This document shows positions 1 to 7,516 of a stretch of 13,396 bases of DNA, in pieces. The notes under the pieces are model-generated. The model did not search any database and was not told the DNA's origin. It saw only the letters and a list, made by a program, of their open reading frames with translations. A program made the position numbers and the translations under genes. This stretch comes from Sphingobacterium sp. (lineage in GTDB: Bacteria > Bacteroidota > Bacteroidia > SpSt-205), in the NCBI GenBank assembly GCA_028276345.1, contig JAPYWM010000015.1:1-13396 (forward strand), written 5' to 3'. Numbering within the stretch: position 1 is the first letter of the stretch; each line of letters opens with the position of its first letter.

Positions 1-574
1 CGGTGCGGGTCTCATGGCGGCGGGTCTGGGGATTGTAGTAGGATTCGGTTCGGGTGCGGTAGTAGCCGGGCATGGCGCGCCAGGTAGCGTGCGCCTGCGC
101 ATCAAACGTCCAGAGCGGGAGATAGACGCCCCGCAGCTCTTGGAGACGGGCTTTTTTAGTAAGGTCGGAAGGGGCAAACCACAAGTGTTTGAGCCAGGTT
201 TGGAAGGCCTGGTGGGCCTCGTCGGGCGTGATGCGAAAAGGGAGAACCCCCTGGGGCTGGATGGGCTGCTCAGTCAGGAGGGCTTCTCCTACCGCCTCCG
301 CCCCACAAAAGTCGCACCGCTTAGAGACGCGGTTCTCATCGTAGGCGATGGCGGCGCCGCAGCTCTGACAGCTTTGCACCTGATGGTGGGAAAGATTATC
401 CCGGGGGAGCTGAACCTCCTCTAAGGCTTCGGGGAGGGGGATTTCTCGGATGCGGCTTTGCGTGGCGGGGAGGGCTTCGGTATGGCCGCAGTAGGGGCAT
501 TTCAGGCTTTCGGAGGTGGGGTCGTAGCGAACAGCGGCCCCACAACCCGCACAGCGAATCGTGATCTGGCTCAT
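1..574 (-). CDS. Double zinc-ribbon protein, 3' end outside window
   Basis: The reading frame is open from an ATG at 572-574 to the left edge, giving 191 visible residues with no stop. It holds two rubredoxin-like zinc ribbons. The first uses Cys8/Cys11 (CAGCG) and Cys26/Cys29 (CPYCG). The second uses Cys69/Cys72 (CQSCG) and Cys87/Cys90 (CDFCG). A conserved-looking block follows, including LPFRITPDEA, WFAPSDL and GVYLPLWTFDA, then a Tyr/Arg-rich stretch. This resembles the bacterial 'TFIIB-type zinc ribbon' proteins that are often mislabelled as primosomal protein N' or helicase; many members continue into a C-terminal membrane region, which cannot be seen here. Function is unknown. The gene starts 12 bases after the stop of the upstream E1 gene on the same strand, so co-transcription is likely. 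I see no helicase motif in the visible part. Confidence 0.85.
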   Translation of the reverse strand, partial: MSQITIRCAGCGAAVRYDPTSESLKCPYCGHTEALPATQSRIREIPLPEALEEVQLPRDNLSHHQVQSCQSCGAAIAYDENRVSKRCDFCGAEAVGEALLTEQPIQPQGVLPFRITPDEAHQAFQTWLKHLWFAPSDLTKKARLQELRGVYLPLWTFDAQAHATWRAMPGYYRTRTESYYNPQTRRHETRT

Positions 575-586
575 GACAGCTGCAAA

Positions 587-2662
587 CTAATAGCGCAGAA
601 GCTTTTCCACCGCCTCCAAGATAGTCTCGGGGGCAGGCAGGTAGGCTTTTTCCAGTGTCAGGTTCAGGGGGACGGCGGGAACCTCCTGGCTGCCTATGAC
701 GAGGGGCGGGGCATCCAGCATCTCAAAGAGGTTCTGGGCGATCCAGCCTGCCAGCGCCTGCGCAAAGGAATGGGCCGGCGGCTCCTCCGTCAGGATCAGC
801 ACCCGATGGTAGCGGCGCACCCCCTCTGCGATACGCTCATAGTCCAAGGGTACCAGCGACCGCAGGTCTAAAATGGCTACGGCATCCGGGTGCTTTTCGG
901 CGGCTAACCAGGCCCAATGCACTCCCATGCCATAACTGATAATCAGCACTGCGGGGTCAGCCGAGGCCGTTTTTTCCCAGCGGGCCTGGCCGATAGGAAC
1001 GACATAGTCGGGGGCAGGTTCGGGTGTCTTGGCGCGACGGGTACCGGGGACCTTAGACCAGTAGAGGCCCTTGTGCTCTAAGATGACCACGGGGTTGGGG
1101 TCATAGAAGGCTGCTTTGAGGAGGCCCTTCATGTCGGCGGCATTGGAAGGGTAGACGACTTTGATGCCCCGGATAGCCGATAGGACGCTTTCCACGCTGG
1201 AGGAGTGGTAGGGGCCGCCCCCCAAGTACGCCCCGCAGGGCACCCGAATCACCGCCGGCACCTCCCACTTGCCATAAGAGAGGTAGTGTGCCCGGCTCAA
1301 CTCCGTAAAAAGCTGATTCAGCCCCGGCCATATATAGTCAGCAAACTGAATCTCCACGATAGGACGGCACCCCACCGCCGCCATACCCACCGTGCTTCCA
1401 ATGATATAGGCCTCCTGAATGGGCGTATTGAAGACCCGGGCATCGCCGAACTTTTGCGCGAGGGTGGCCGCCTCCCGGAAGACCCCTCCCAGCCGCCGCC
1501 CCACATCCTGCCCGTAAAAGAGCGCCTCCGGATGGGCAGACAGAATCTCCTCCACCGCGTGAAGGGCCGCATCCACCATAAGCACTTCGGGCGCCCCGGG
1601 TGGATGGCGTTCCCCGCGCTCCTCGGTGATAGGCGTCGGCGCATACACGTGCTGCGTGATGGAAGCAGGCTCAGGGTCGGGCGCAGCCACAACCTCCCAG
1701 AAGGTCTTTTCTATTTCGGCTTTGACTTCGGCGTCTATAGCAGCGAGGTCTACGTCGGGGAAGTTCTTCTCAATATAGGTGCGCAGATGGAGGCGGGGGT
1801 CGTTGGCATAGGCCTGCGCGAGGTCTTCGGCGCTGCGGTACCACTCTCGCCGGACGCCGGAGGTGTGGTGGCCGATGAGGGGAACCTTCGCGTACAGCAT
1901 AGCCGGGCCGTGGCCGGCACGCACATAGGAAAGCGCGGCTTCGGCGGCTTCGACACAGGATAGATAGTCGTGTCCCTCCTCGACGATAAAGACCTTCAGG
2001 CCGGGGAAGCCCTGCGCATAGGCAGGCGCATCCATGGCGCGGGTTTCGTCCGCCGAGGCGGAGATAGCCCAGCCATTATCCTGGATGAGGTAGAGGATGG
2101 GGAGCTTTTTCAGCACAGCCATCTGGAAGGCCTCGGCCACTTCGCCCTCCGTGATGGCCCCATCGCCTAAGCTGCAAACGACAATGGCTTCGTCTTGGCG
2201 CAGGCCCTGCTGGCGCAGGTAAGCCAGACCCTGCGCAGCCCCCGTAGCGGGGATGGCTTGCATCCCCGTAGCCGAAGACTGGTGGGGGATTTGCGGCCGA
2301 TCCGGCCCCCGATAGCTCGCATGATTGTAATACGTACGCCCCCCCGAAAAGGGATCATCCCGCTTGGCTAAAAGCTGAAGCATGAGCTCTTTCGGCGAAA
2401 AGCCCATGGATAGAAGCAGGGACTCGTCGCGGTAGTAGGGATACACATAGTCTATGGGGCGGAGTCTCTCGCCAACGGCAACCTGGATGGCTTCGTGGCC
2501 GCGGGAGGTGGAGTGCACGTACTTGCAGATTTCCCGATTCTCGTCGTAGAGACGGGCCATTTCGCTCACGGCTGAGAAGAGCCGGTAAGCGCGCAAAACT
2601 TGGGTGGCAGGCTGCGTTTTCAGCACACCCAAAGTTCCCGAAATTTCCGTAACTTTGCCCAC
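587..2662 (-). CDS. Fused E1 alpha/beta 2-oxo acid dehydrogenase (branched-chain type)
   Basis: A 691-residue thiamine-diphosphate E1 component with alpha and beta chains fused, most like the branched-chain 2-oxoacid (2-oxoisovalerate) dehydrogenase E1. It would decarboxylate a 2-oxoacid and pass the acyl group to a lipoyl E2 in the cytoplasm. The alpha half covers about residues 20-320: the ThDP/Mg motif starts at GDG (166-168) and ends at Asn196 (QDN), and HHTS lies at 265-268. The beta half covers about 355-690: FNTPIQEAYI with Glu417, FADYIWPGLNQ at 440-450, the catalytic-type His486 in GPYHSS, and a transketolase C-terminal domain from about 565. No E2 or E3 is in the window. The start is a GTG at 2660-2662, 14 bases from the divergent gene, and lacks a clear Shine-Dalgarno sequence. 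A GTG at 2624-2626 (codon 13) is an alternative that also leaves the E1 fold whole. Exact substrate is inferred. Confidence 0.9.
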   Translation of the reverse strand: MGKVTEISGTLGVLKTQPATQVLRAYRLFSAVSEMARLYDENREICKYVHSTSRGHEAIQVAVGERLRPIDYVYPYYRDESLLLSMGFSPKELMLQLLAKRDDPFSGGRTYYNHASYRGPDRPQIPHQSSATGMQAIPATGAAQGLAYLRQQGLRQDEAIVVCSLGDGAITEGEVAEAFQMAVLKKLPILYLIQDNGWAISASADETRAMDAPAYAQGFPGLKVFIVEEGHDYLSCVEAAEAALSYVRAGHGPAMLYAKVPLIGHHTSGVRREWYRSAEDLAQAYANDPRLHLRTYIEKNFPDVDLAAIDAEVKAEIEKTFWEVVAAPDPEPASITQHVYAPTPITEERGERHPPGAPEVLMVDAALHAVEEILSAHPEALFYGQDVGRRLGGVFREAATLAQKFGDARVFNTPIQEAYIIGSTVGMAAVGCRPIVEIQFADYIWPGLNQLFTELSRAHYLSYGKWEVPAVIRVPCGAYLGGGPYHSSSVESVLSAIRGIKVVYPSNAADMKGLLKAAFYDPNPVVILEHKGLYWSKVPGTRRAKTPEPAPDYVVPIGQARWEKTASADPAVLIISYGMGVHWAWLAAEKHPDAVAILDLRSLVPLDYERIAEGVRRYHRVLILTEEPPAHSFAQALAGWIAQNLFEMLDAPPLVIGSQEVPAVPLNLTLEKAYLPAPETILEAVEKLLRY
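2650..2657 (+). promoter_or_regulatory. TAnnTTTG -7 element for the glycogen-synthase-like gene
   Basis: TAACTTTG followed by CCC, a perfect match to the Bacteroidota -7 consensus, 19 bases before the ATG at 2677. An AAAGGA at 2662-2667 between the element and the start could serve as a weak ribosome binding site. No clear -33 TTG was found. The element lies inside the first codons of the divergent E1 gene as called, so the two transcription start regions interlock. Confidence 0.6.
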
Positions 2663-2676
2663 AAAGGACTTCTATC

Positions 2677-3435
2677 ATGATGTGGCAGGAAAAACCACGG
2701 GTACTCATAGCAACGACGGAATGTGCGCCCTTCTGGGAAGAGACGCCAGCAGCCCAGCTTGTAGCCGAAATGCCCGGACGCCTGCATCATGAGTATGAGG
2801 TACGGATATTCATGCCCAAGTACGGGCTGATAGATGATCGGCGATGGCGCCTGCATGAGGTCAAACGCCTCTCGGGCATCAGCATTCGGGTGGGGACGCT
2901 GGACTACGCCCTGAACGTCAAAGTCGCCTCTATCCCTGGCACACGTACGCAGGTGTACTTTTTAGATAACCACGAGTTCTGGGCACGAAAAGGCACCTTT
3001 TACGAGCCCCAGAGCCAGACCCCTTATCCCGACAACGACGATCGGATCATCTTTTTCAGCAAGGGGGTGATTCATGTGCTGAAAAAGCTCCACTGGTACC
3101 CGCAGGCAATCCACTGCAACGGCTGGATGACGGGCCTGCTGGCCATTTATATTCGGCATCTTTTGCGAACGGACCCACAGCTTGGCAAAGTACAGCTTCT
3201 TTTCACGAATTACGATGCGGTGCCGGGGGCTGCGTTCTCACCGGTTTTTCCGGATAAAGCAAAGTGGGAAAATCAAATTCCGGAAATAGTCTCGGTTCTC
3301 GCCGGGAAGTCGTATGCCTCGCTTATTGAAGCTGGGCAATCCTGCTCCAACATACAAGGAAACGGCCTTTCTGTGGAAAGCTGGAGCAGCTGTTATGCCC
3401 AGCTTCTAAATCGGGCGCCCGCCCAATCCACCTGA
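2677..3435 (+). CDS. Small glycogen/starch-synthase-like protein (GT5 N-terminal half only)
   Basis: A 252-residue protein matching the N-terminal Rossmann half of GT5 glycogen/starch synthases, without the C-terminal GT-B half. Family-like points are: VLIATTECAPF at 9-19; FMPKYG at 45-50; LHEVKRLSGI at 59-68; VYFLDNHEFW at 93-102; the DNDDR block at 119-123 followed by FFSKGV; and IHCNGWMTGL at 145-154, corresponding to the HxHDW region. The ADP-glucose-binding KxGGL motif, expected just after residue 20, is replaced by EETPAAQLV. Short proteins of about 270 residues like this are widespread in Bacteroidota and are annotated as glycogen synthase, but with half the fold and no KxGGL it is unlikely to be a catalytically competent synthase. 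No panC, which I recall as a frequent neighbour, is visible. The start is the ATG at 2677; a second ATG follows immediately. It ends 44 bases before the DUF4270-like gene. Confidence 0.85.
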   Translation: MMWQEKPRVLIATTECAPFWEETPAAQLVAEMPGRLHHEYEVRIFMPKYGLIDDRRWRLHEVKRLSGISIRVGTLDYALNVKVASIPGTRTQVYFLDNHEFWARKGTFYEPQSQTPYPDNDDRIIFFSKGVIHVLKKLHWYPQAIHCNGWMTGLLAIYIRHLLRTDPQLGKVQLLFTNYDAVPGAAFSPVFPDKAKWENQIPEIVSVLAGKSYASLIEAGQSCSNIQGNGLSVESWSSCYAQLLNRAPAQST

Positions 3436-3449
3436 GGCCGCCCCCTGCC

Positions 3450-3457
3450 TATTTTTG
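3450..3457 (+). promoter_or_regulatory. TAnnTTTG -7 element upstream of the DUF4270-like gene
   Basis: TATTTTTG followed by CCC, 22 bases before the ATG at 3480 and 14 bases after the stop of the preceding gene. It matches the Bacteroidota -7 consensus and would give the lipoprotein gene its own short-leader transcript. No -33 TTG is evident, so this is a candidate only. Confidence 0.5.
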
Positions 3458-3479
3458 CCCACGATACGCCGATTGTCTG

Positions 3480-4730
3480 ATGAAGCGGGCATCAGTTTTT
3501 TTTGCGGCAGTTTTCACTTTCTTTGCCTGCCGAAATCCCCGCCGGATGGGAGAAGAGCTGTACCCACCGCCGGGAGCCGTAGCAGAAACCTTACAGGTGA
3601 AAGCAGTAGCACCGATATTCTTGCCGGCCCCCTCCACGGAGCGGGCGCCTTTCGTATTCGTGGGGCAAACCGTAGATAGCTTAGTAGGACAGCTTTCCGC
3701 CCAATGGGCCACCCAGTTTGCTCTGGGCGGCGAAAATGTGCAGTTTTATGCCGAATCGCTGGTTGGCGTGGATTCGGTGGTGCTGGAGCTTTTTATTGCG
3801 ACCTCGTACGGAAATATCGGCACACCTATGCGCCTGCGGGTAGAGCGGCTCACTCAGCCGCTAACGGCCGGGGCGGATTACACGACAGAAACCGTCTTCG
3901 CGACAGATGGGCAGCAGCTCGTAGCAGCAGGGGAAGATACGTTGCGGTATCAGACCTTTGTCGCTGGCGCAAAGCGGTTTCGGCTGGATACGGCCTTAGG
4001 ACGGTATATCCTGACTTTGCCCGCTGGCGCTTTATCCAATCAAACTGCCTTTGCTGCTGCTTTTCCGGGGCTTCTAATTTCCACGGAGGTGCTGTCTGCC
4101 GCTGAGAATGGGGCTATTTACACGATTTTCCCGCGCAGTCCGCAAACGGCCCTGCGGATATACTACCGGGAACGTATTCAGGGGCGGGAGGTGCCCCAGC
4201 AGTATAGTTTTAGCATCACGGATACCTGTGTATGGGCGTACAATCTTCGGCGGCAGGGCGTATTAGGTGGAAGGCCGGTATTACGAGACTCTTTAGAGGC
4301 AGATGCGGCGCTGGCCCAAACGAAGCTCCTCATAGGTGGGGGGCTTCCGGTAGGGGTGGAGTTTTCCGTGGAGGGGTGGGAGCGTCTTTTTCGGGCGCCG
4401 GTGCTTAGTGCGCGGCTCATCCTACCGCCGGCCGCCGGCTATGAGGGGTACTACTCGCCCTTTTATCCCCGGGTCGCAGGAATAGGCTGTTATACAGACA
4501 CGACGGCGGAGGCGGCCACAGCCTCATGGGGGATTGGCGATTTTGTCGGGGACTCCGTGGTGGTGGATGTAACAGCGCCGCTGCAGGAGGCTCTCACGGG
4601 TCTGCGGCCGCTACCCAATCGCTGGTATCTTTGGGTGATAGGGCGGCAATATACCCTCACCCGATGGGTAATGAGCGGGCCCCAGGCAGCCTCCAAGCCC
4701 TATCTGCTCGTTATCCTGGCACGTCCCTGA
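3480..4730 (+). CDS. DUF4270-like outer-membrane-associated lipoprotein
   Basis: A 416-residue predicted lipoprotein. The N-terminus (MKRASVFF..., hydrophobic to residue 16, then FFAC with Cys17) is a type II signal peptide, so the protein should be lipid-anchored in the envelope. The body reads like DUF4270: DSLVGQLSAQWATQF near residue 64, an orthologue-like DSVVLELFIATSYGN near 98-112, and repeated short beta-strand patterns, with a C-terminal strand-rich block (RWYLWVIGRQYTL). The family assignment also rests on context: in Bacteroidota a DUF4270 gene commonly follows the small glycogen-synthase-like gene, as here. Function of the family is unknown. No enzyme motif is seen. The last 31 bases overlap the 3' end of a convergent lipoprotein gene. 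The call is from pattern and synteny, not a profile search. Confidence 0.75.
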   Translation: MKRASVFFAAVFTFFACRNPRRMGEELYPPPGAVAETLQVKAVAPIFLPAPSTERAPFVFVGQTVDSLVGQLSAQWATQFALGGENVQFYAESLVGVDSVVLELFIATSYGNIGTPMRLRVERLTQPLTAGADYTTETVFATDGQQLVAAGEDTLRYQTFVAGAKRFRLDTALGRYILTLPAGALSNQTAFAAAFPGLLISTEVLSAAENGAIYTIFPRSPQTALRIYYRERIQGREVPQQYSFSITDTCVWAYNLRRQGVLGGRPVLRDSLEADAALAQTKLLIGGGLPVGVEFSVEGWERLFRAPVLSARLILPPAAGYEGYYSPFYPRVAGIGCYTDTTAEAATASWGIGDFVGDSVVVDVTAPLQEALTGLRPLPNRWYLWVIGRQYTLTRWVMSGPQAASKPYLLVILARP

Positions 4731-5701
4731 GTGTAGACGCCTACGACTTTTAGCTGTGTAGGCCTAAAAGGCGCCGCCCGAAAGGTCTCTGCACCGGTGT
4801 GGAGGTTTCTCTCCCAGAGGGTGTCAGCACGCACATAGTACAGGTAACCCCCCAGAAAGTCCGCTGCGAAGGCCTGCACGCTCCTTATACCCGGCGGCGT
4901 AAGTATCCCCTGCGGAGAGAGGGTGAGCGCGCCTATGTATTCTGTGCCCCACCGGACTGTCAGGTAGGGCGAGGTGGCTTTCTGTACAAAAGGGGCAGGC
5001 CGGATAGTGTCTACGTCAAAAAGGCGAGCCGGGCTCTGATAGGTGAAATTGTAGAGCGTATCCCCATAGCGGAAGGTGCCAGCGGCAGCGGTAGAGCCTT
5101 CTACCCAGCAGGTGTGTAGCGGCCCCGGCAGCGAGAGAATTTCCAGCGGAAGGTAAGGAGACTGCGGGGAAAGCGCACGAGTGGTGACGAGATCACGCTG
5201 GGCCAGGACGAAGCTCGTGTGCGAAATAAGCTGGAGGACTGGTGTCGTATCCAGCGCTTTCAGGCGGTAAGCGGACGAGACCTCCCACAGGCCGGTCGGG
5301 CCGCCTAAGAGGAAGCCGGCTTTTTCGGGGGCGGGAGCGAGGGCATGGCATGGGCTCGGGAGCGGGATACTTCGCGCAGGCGCGGTGCTCCCAGGCAAGT
5401 AATACGTGAGCGTGCTGCCGTCCAAAGAGAGGACGGCGATGCTTTCGCCATCGGCAGCAAGGGCCCGCGCGCTTTGAAGGGGGAGAGGGCTCCCAGCATC
5501 AGCGGCGAGGAAATAAAGTGTGGAGTCAGCCCAGAGGTAGGTGCCTAAGCGAGTAGGGTGGTAGATTTCGTCGGTGTCCCAGCGGCACTGGCTCAGTAGG
5601 CCCAGCGCAGCCAGAGCGCCCCCCAGGTAAAGCCACCCCCAAACGTGGCGAGAATGAGATTGTCGCCTTTTTTGAGCTGGGATTCGTAGTCGTAGAGACA
5701 T
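4700..5701 (-). CDS. Predicted lipoprotein of unknown function
   Basis: A 333-residue protein I do not recognise. It has a basic N-region (MSLRLRIPAQKRRQ), a hydrophobic stretch (YLGGALAALGLL at 25-36) and Cys39 in LLSQC, a plausible though imperfect lipobox because Gln at -1 is unusual. Acidic residues follow the cysteine (CRWDTDE), as in some Bacteroidota surface-lipoprotein export signals. The remainder is a run of short strands with recurring patterns such as GTYLWADSTLYFL, GGPTGLWEVSS, GGYLYYVRADTLWE, suggesting a beta-propeller-like or all-beta fold. The only ATG is at 5701, which puts the first 109 bases inside the 3' end of fabH in another frame; no in-frame ATG, GTG or TTG lies between it and the signal core. 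It is probably translated as the last gene of the fabH operon. The 3' end overlaps the convergent DUF4270-like gene by 31 bases. Confidence 0.75.
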   Translation of the reverse strand: MSLRLRIPAQKRRQSHSRHVWGWLYLGGALAALGLLSQCRWDTDEIYHPTRLGTYLWADSTLYFLAADAGSPLPLQSARALAADGESIAVLSLDGSTLTYYLPGSTAPARSIPLPSPCHALAPAPEKAGFLLGGPTGLWEVSSAYRLKALDTTPVLQLISHTSFVLAQRDLVTTRALSPQSPYLPLEILSLPGPLHTCWVEGSTAAAGTFRYGDTLYNFTYQSPARLFDVDTIRPAPFVQKATSPYLTVRWGTEYIGALTLSPQGILTPPGIRSVQAFAADFLGGYLYYVRADTLWERNLHTGAETFRAAPFRPTQLKVVGVYTQGRARITSR

Positions 5702-6573
5702 AGTGGCAGGGTAGCGGAGGTGGTGTTTCCGTAGCGGTCAATGTTGAGCATGACTTTTTCCATGGGGAGGCCCAGGCGCTGGGCGGCGGCTTCGATGATA
5801 CGACGATTCGCTTGGTGCGGGACGAAGAAGGCGATGTCGTCGGCGGTAAGGCCGTGTTTTTTCATGAGGGCTTCGGAGGCGGCGGCCATTTGAACGACGG
5901 CGTGCTTGAAAACCTGGCGTCCCTCCTGATAGACGTAGTGCAGGCGATTTCGGACGGTGCGGAGGGAAGGGGGCAGAACGCTTCCCCCGGCTTTCATGTG
6001 GAGAAAGGCACAGCCGCTTCCATCCGCCTGGTGGTGGTAGTCCATGATGCCGACCTCTTCATCGGTGGGTTCTAAGAGCACAGCGCCAGCCCCATCGCCG
6101 AAAATGACGCAGGTAGCGCGGTCGGTGTAGTCTATGATAGCGGACATTTTGTCGCTGCCGATGACGAGGGCTTTTTGGACGCGGCCAGCGACGATGCTGT
6201 CGGCGGCGCTGCTTAGGGCATAGAGGAAGCTGCTACACGCCGCTTCTACATCAAAGCCCCAGGCACGATGGGCCCCAATGGCATTGGCGACGATGTTTGC
6301 CGTAGCCGGGAAGGGGTGTTCTGGCGTAACAGTCGCCACAATCACCAGGTCTATCTCGGCGGGGTCTATTTGGCGCTTTTGTAGGGCCTCTTCGGCCGCT
6401 TTGATGGCCATGTAGGCTGAGCCTTTCCCGCGCCCCAAAATGCGGCGCTCGCGGATGCCCGTTCGTTCTAAGATCCACTCGTCGGAGGTATCCACGAGCT
6501 TTTCCAGGTCAGCATTGGTGAGGCGGCGGGGTGGGAGGTAAGCGCCCACAGCCGTAATAGCCGCTCTACGCAT
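5593..6573 (-). CDS. fabH: 3-oxoacyl-ACP synthase III (FabH)
   Basis: A 326-residue beta-ketoacyl-ACP synthase III, which condenses acetyl-CoA (or a branched acyl-CoA primer) with malonyl-ACP to start fatty-acid synthesis. The catalytic triad is intact: Cys113 in EAACSSF, His253 in VPHQANRR and Asn283 in RYGNTTSA. Other family marks are DTSDEWILERTGIRERR at 28-44, GDGAGAVLLEP at 159-169 and the C-terminal LATFGGGFTWGALWLRW. Length is normal for the family. The start ATG overlaps the end of plsX by 8 bases, implying translational coupling. The E1 at 587-2662 could supply branched acyl-CoA primers if it is truly of branched-chain type, but that link is inference. Confidence 0.97.
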   Translation of the reverse strand: MRRAAITAVGAYLPPRRLTNADLEKLVDTSDEWILERTGIRERRILGRGKGSAYMAIKAAEEALQKRQIDPAEIDLVIVATVTPEHPFPATANIVANAIGAHRAWGFDVEAACSSFLYALSSAADSIVAGRVQKALVIGSDKMSAIIDYTDRATCVIFGDGAGAVLLEPTDEEVGIMDYHHQADGSGCAFLHMKAGGSVLPPSLRTVRNRLHYVYQEGRQVFKHAVVQMAAASEALMKKHGLTADDIAFFVPHQANRRIIEAAAQRLGLPMEKVMLNIDRYGNTTSATLPLCLYDYESQLKKGDNLILATFGGGFTWGALWLRWAY

Positions 6574-7516
6574 ATGCCTGAAAAGCCTCTGCGATCCGTT
6601 CGCTCAGACGAGCCTGGATGACCGTAAGCGCCCGAAAAATCATATTCCGAAAAGCCTTTGGCGAAGAGATGCCATGACCGATGATAACATTGCCTTTCGT
6701 GCCCAGGAAGGGGAGACCGCCGATATTTTCGTAGTTGATCCGCTCTAAGACGGGATTAGGCGGGACTTTTTCCCGCAGAAGCTCGTAGAGCGACTCGCCG
6801 AATTTGAGCAGGATATTGCCCACAAAACCGTCGGTAACATACACATCTGCGAAGCCTTTTGGCAGGACCCGGCCCTCGGCATTCCCCACGAAGTGGATGT
6901 GCGGATTTTCTTGCAGGAGGGCGTAGGCCTGCTGAGCGAGGAGGTTGCCTTTGGAGGGTTCTTCGCCGATATTGAGGAGGGCGACGCGGGGGTTAGAGAC
7001 GCCCATCACGGCTCGCATGTATACACTGCCGAGGAGGGCAAACTGGACCAGGTGCTCGGGCTTGCAGTCTACGTTAGCGCCCACGTCGCAGATGAGGGAG
7101 TACTGATTATCCCCGTAGGGGTAGAAGGCGCCGAGCGTAGGGCGGGAGACGCCGGGGAGGTTGCCGAGTTTGAGCACGGAGGCGGCCACGACAGCACCGG
7201 TATTGCCTGCGCTAATGAAGGCGTCTATCTGGCCTTCTTTGAGGGCCTGGATGCCTACGTTAATAGTGGAGTCGGCTTTCTGGACGACGGCGCGGGCGGG
7301 GTTTTCGTCCATGCCAATGACCTGGGTAGCGGGCAGGATACGAACCTGACCATTAAGGGCAATGCCGTAGCGGGGGGCTTCAGCCTCGAGGCGCTGCGGA
7401 TCGCCTATCAGAACGATCTCTACCTCTGGTGCCAGGCTGGGCAAGGCGAGAGCCACCCCTTGTAAGGGATTCTGGGGGACGAAGTCTCCCCCCATCGTGT
7501 CTATCCCGATGCGCAT
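6566..7516 (-). CDS. plsX: Phosphate acyltransferase PlsX
   Basis: A 316-residue PlsX, which makes acyl-phosphate from acyl-ACP for the PlsY route into phosphatidic acid; peripheral to the inner membrane in the cytoplasm. The N-terminus MRIGIDTMGGDFVPQ is the family signature, and SAGNTGAVVAASVLKLG near 101-117, GVSRPTLGAFYP, LLNIGEEPSKG and YVTDGFVGNILLKF are all typical. Length is slightly below the usual 330-350. The start codon overlaps the stop of rpmF by one base (TGATG), and a GAGGA lies about 10 bases upstream in rpmF. It sits in the standard DUF177-rpmF-plsX-fabH order. Confidence 0.97.
   Translation of the reverse strand: MRIGIDTMGGDFVPQNPLQGVALALPSLAPEVEIVLIGDPQRLEAEAPRYGIALNGQVRILPATQVIGMDENPARAVVQKADSTINVGIQALKEGQIDAFISAGNTGAVVAASVLKLGNLPGVSRPTLGAFYPYGDNQYSLICDVGANVDCKPEHLVQFALLGSVYMRAVMGVSNPRVALLNIGEEPSKGNLLAQQAYALLQENPHIHFVGNAEGRVLPKGFADVYVTDGFVGNILLKFGESLYELLREKVPPNPVLERINYENIGGLPFLGTKGNVIIGHGISSPKAFRNMIFRALTVIQARLSERIAEAFQAYA

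Noticed and set aside
1205..1963. A 252-residue open frame on the plus strand opposite the E1 gene
   Set aside because: It is antisense to a clearly conserved enzyme, has Arg/His/Gly-rich composition typical of a GC-rich shadow frame, and has no recognisable motif. The other plus-strand frames over 458-871 and 14-424 are rejected for the same reason.
4739..4763. Hairpin GCCTAC/GTAGGC after the DUF4270-like gene
   Set aside because: Six-base-pair stem with a 13-base loop inside the coding sequence of the opposing gene; too weak to call.
6893..7465. A 190-residue plus-strand open frame opposite plsX
   Set aside because: Antisense shadow of a highly conserved plsX; no start context or motif of its own.
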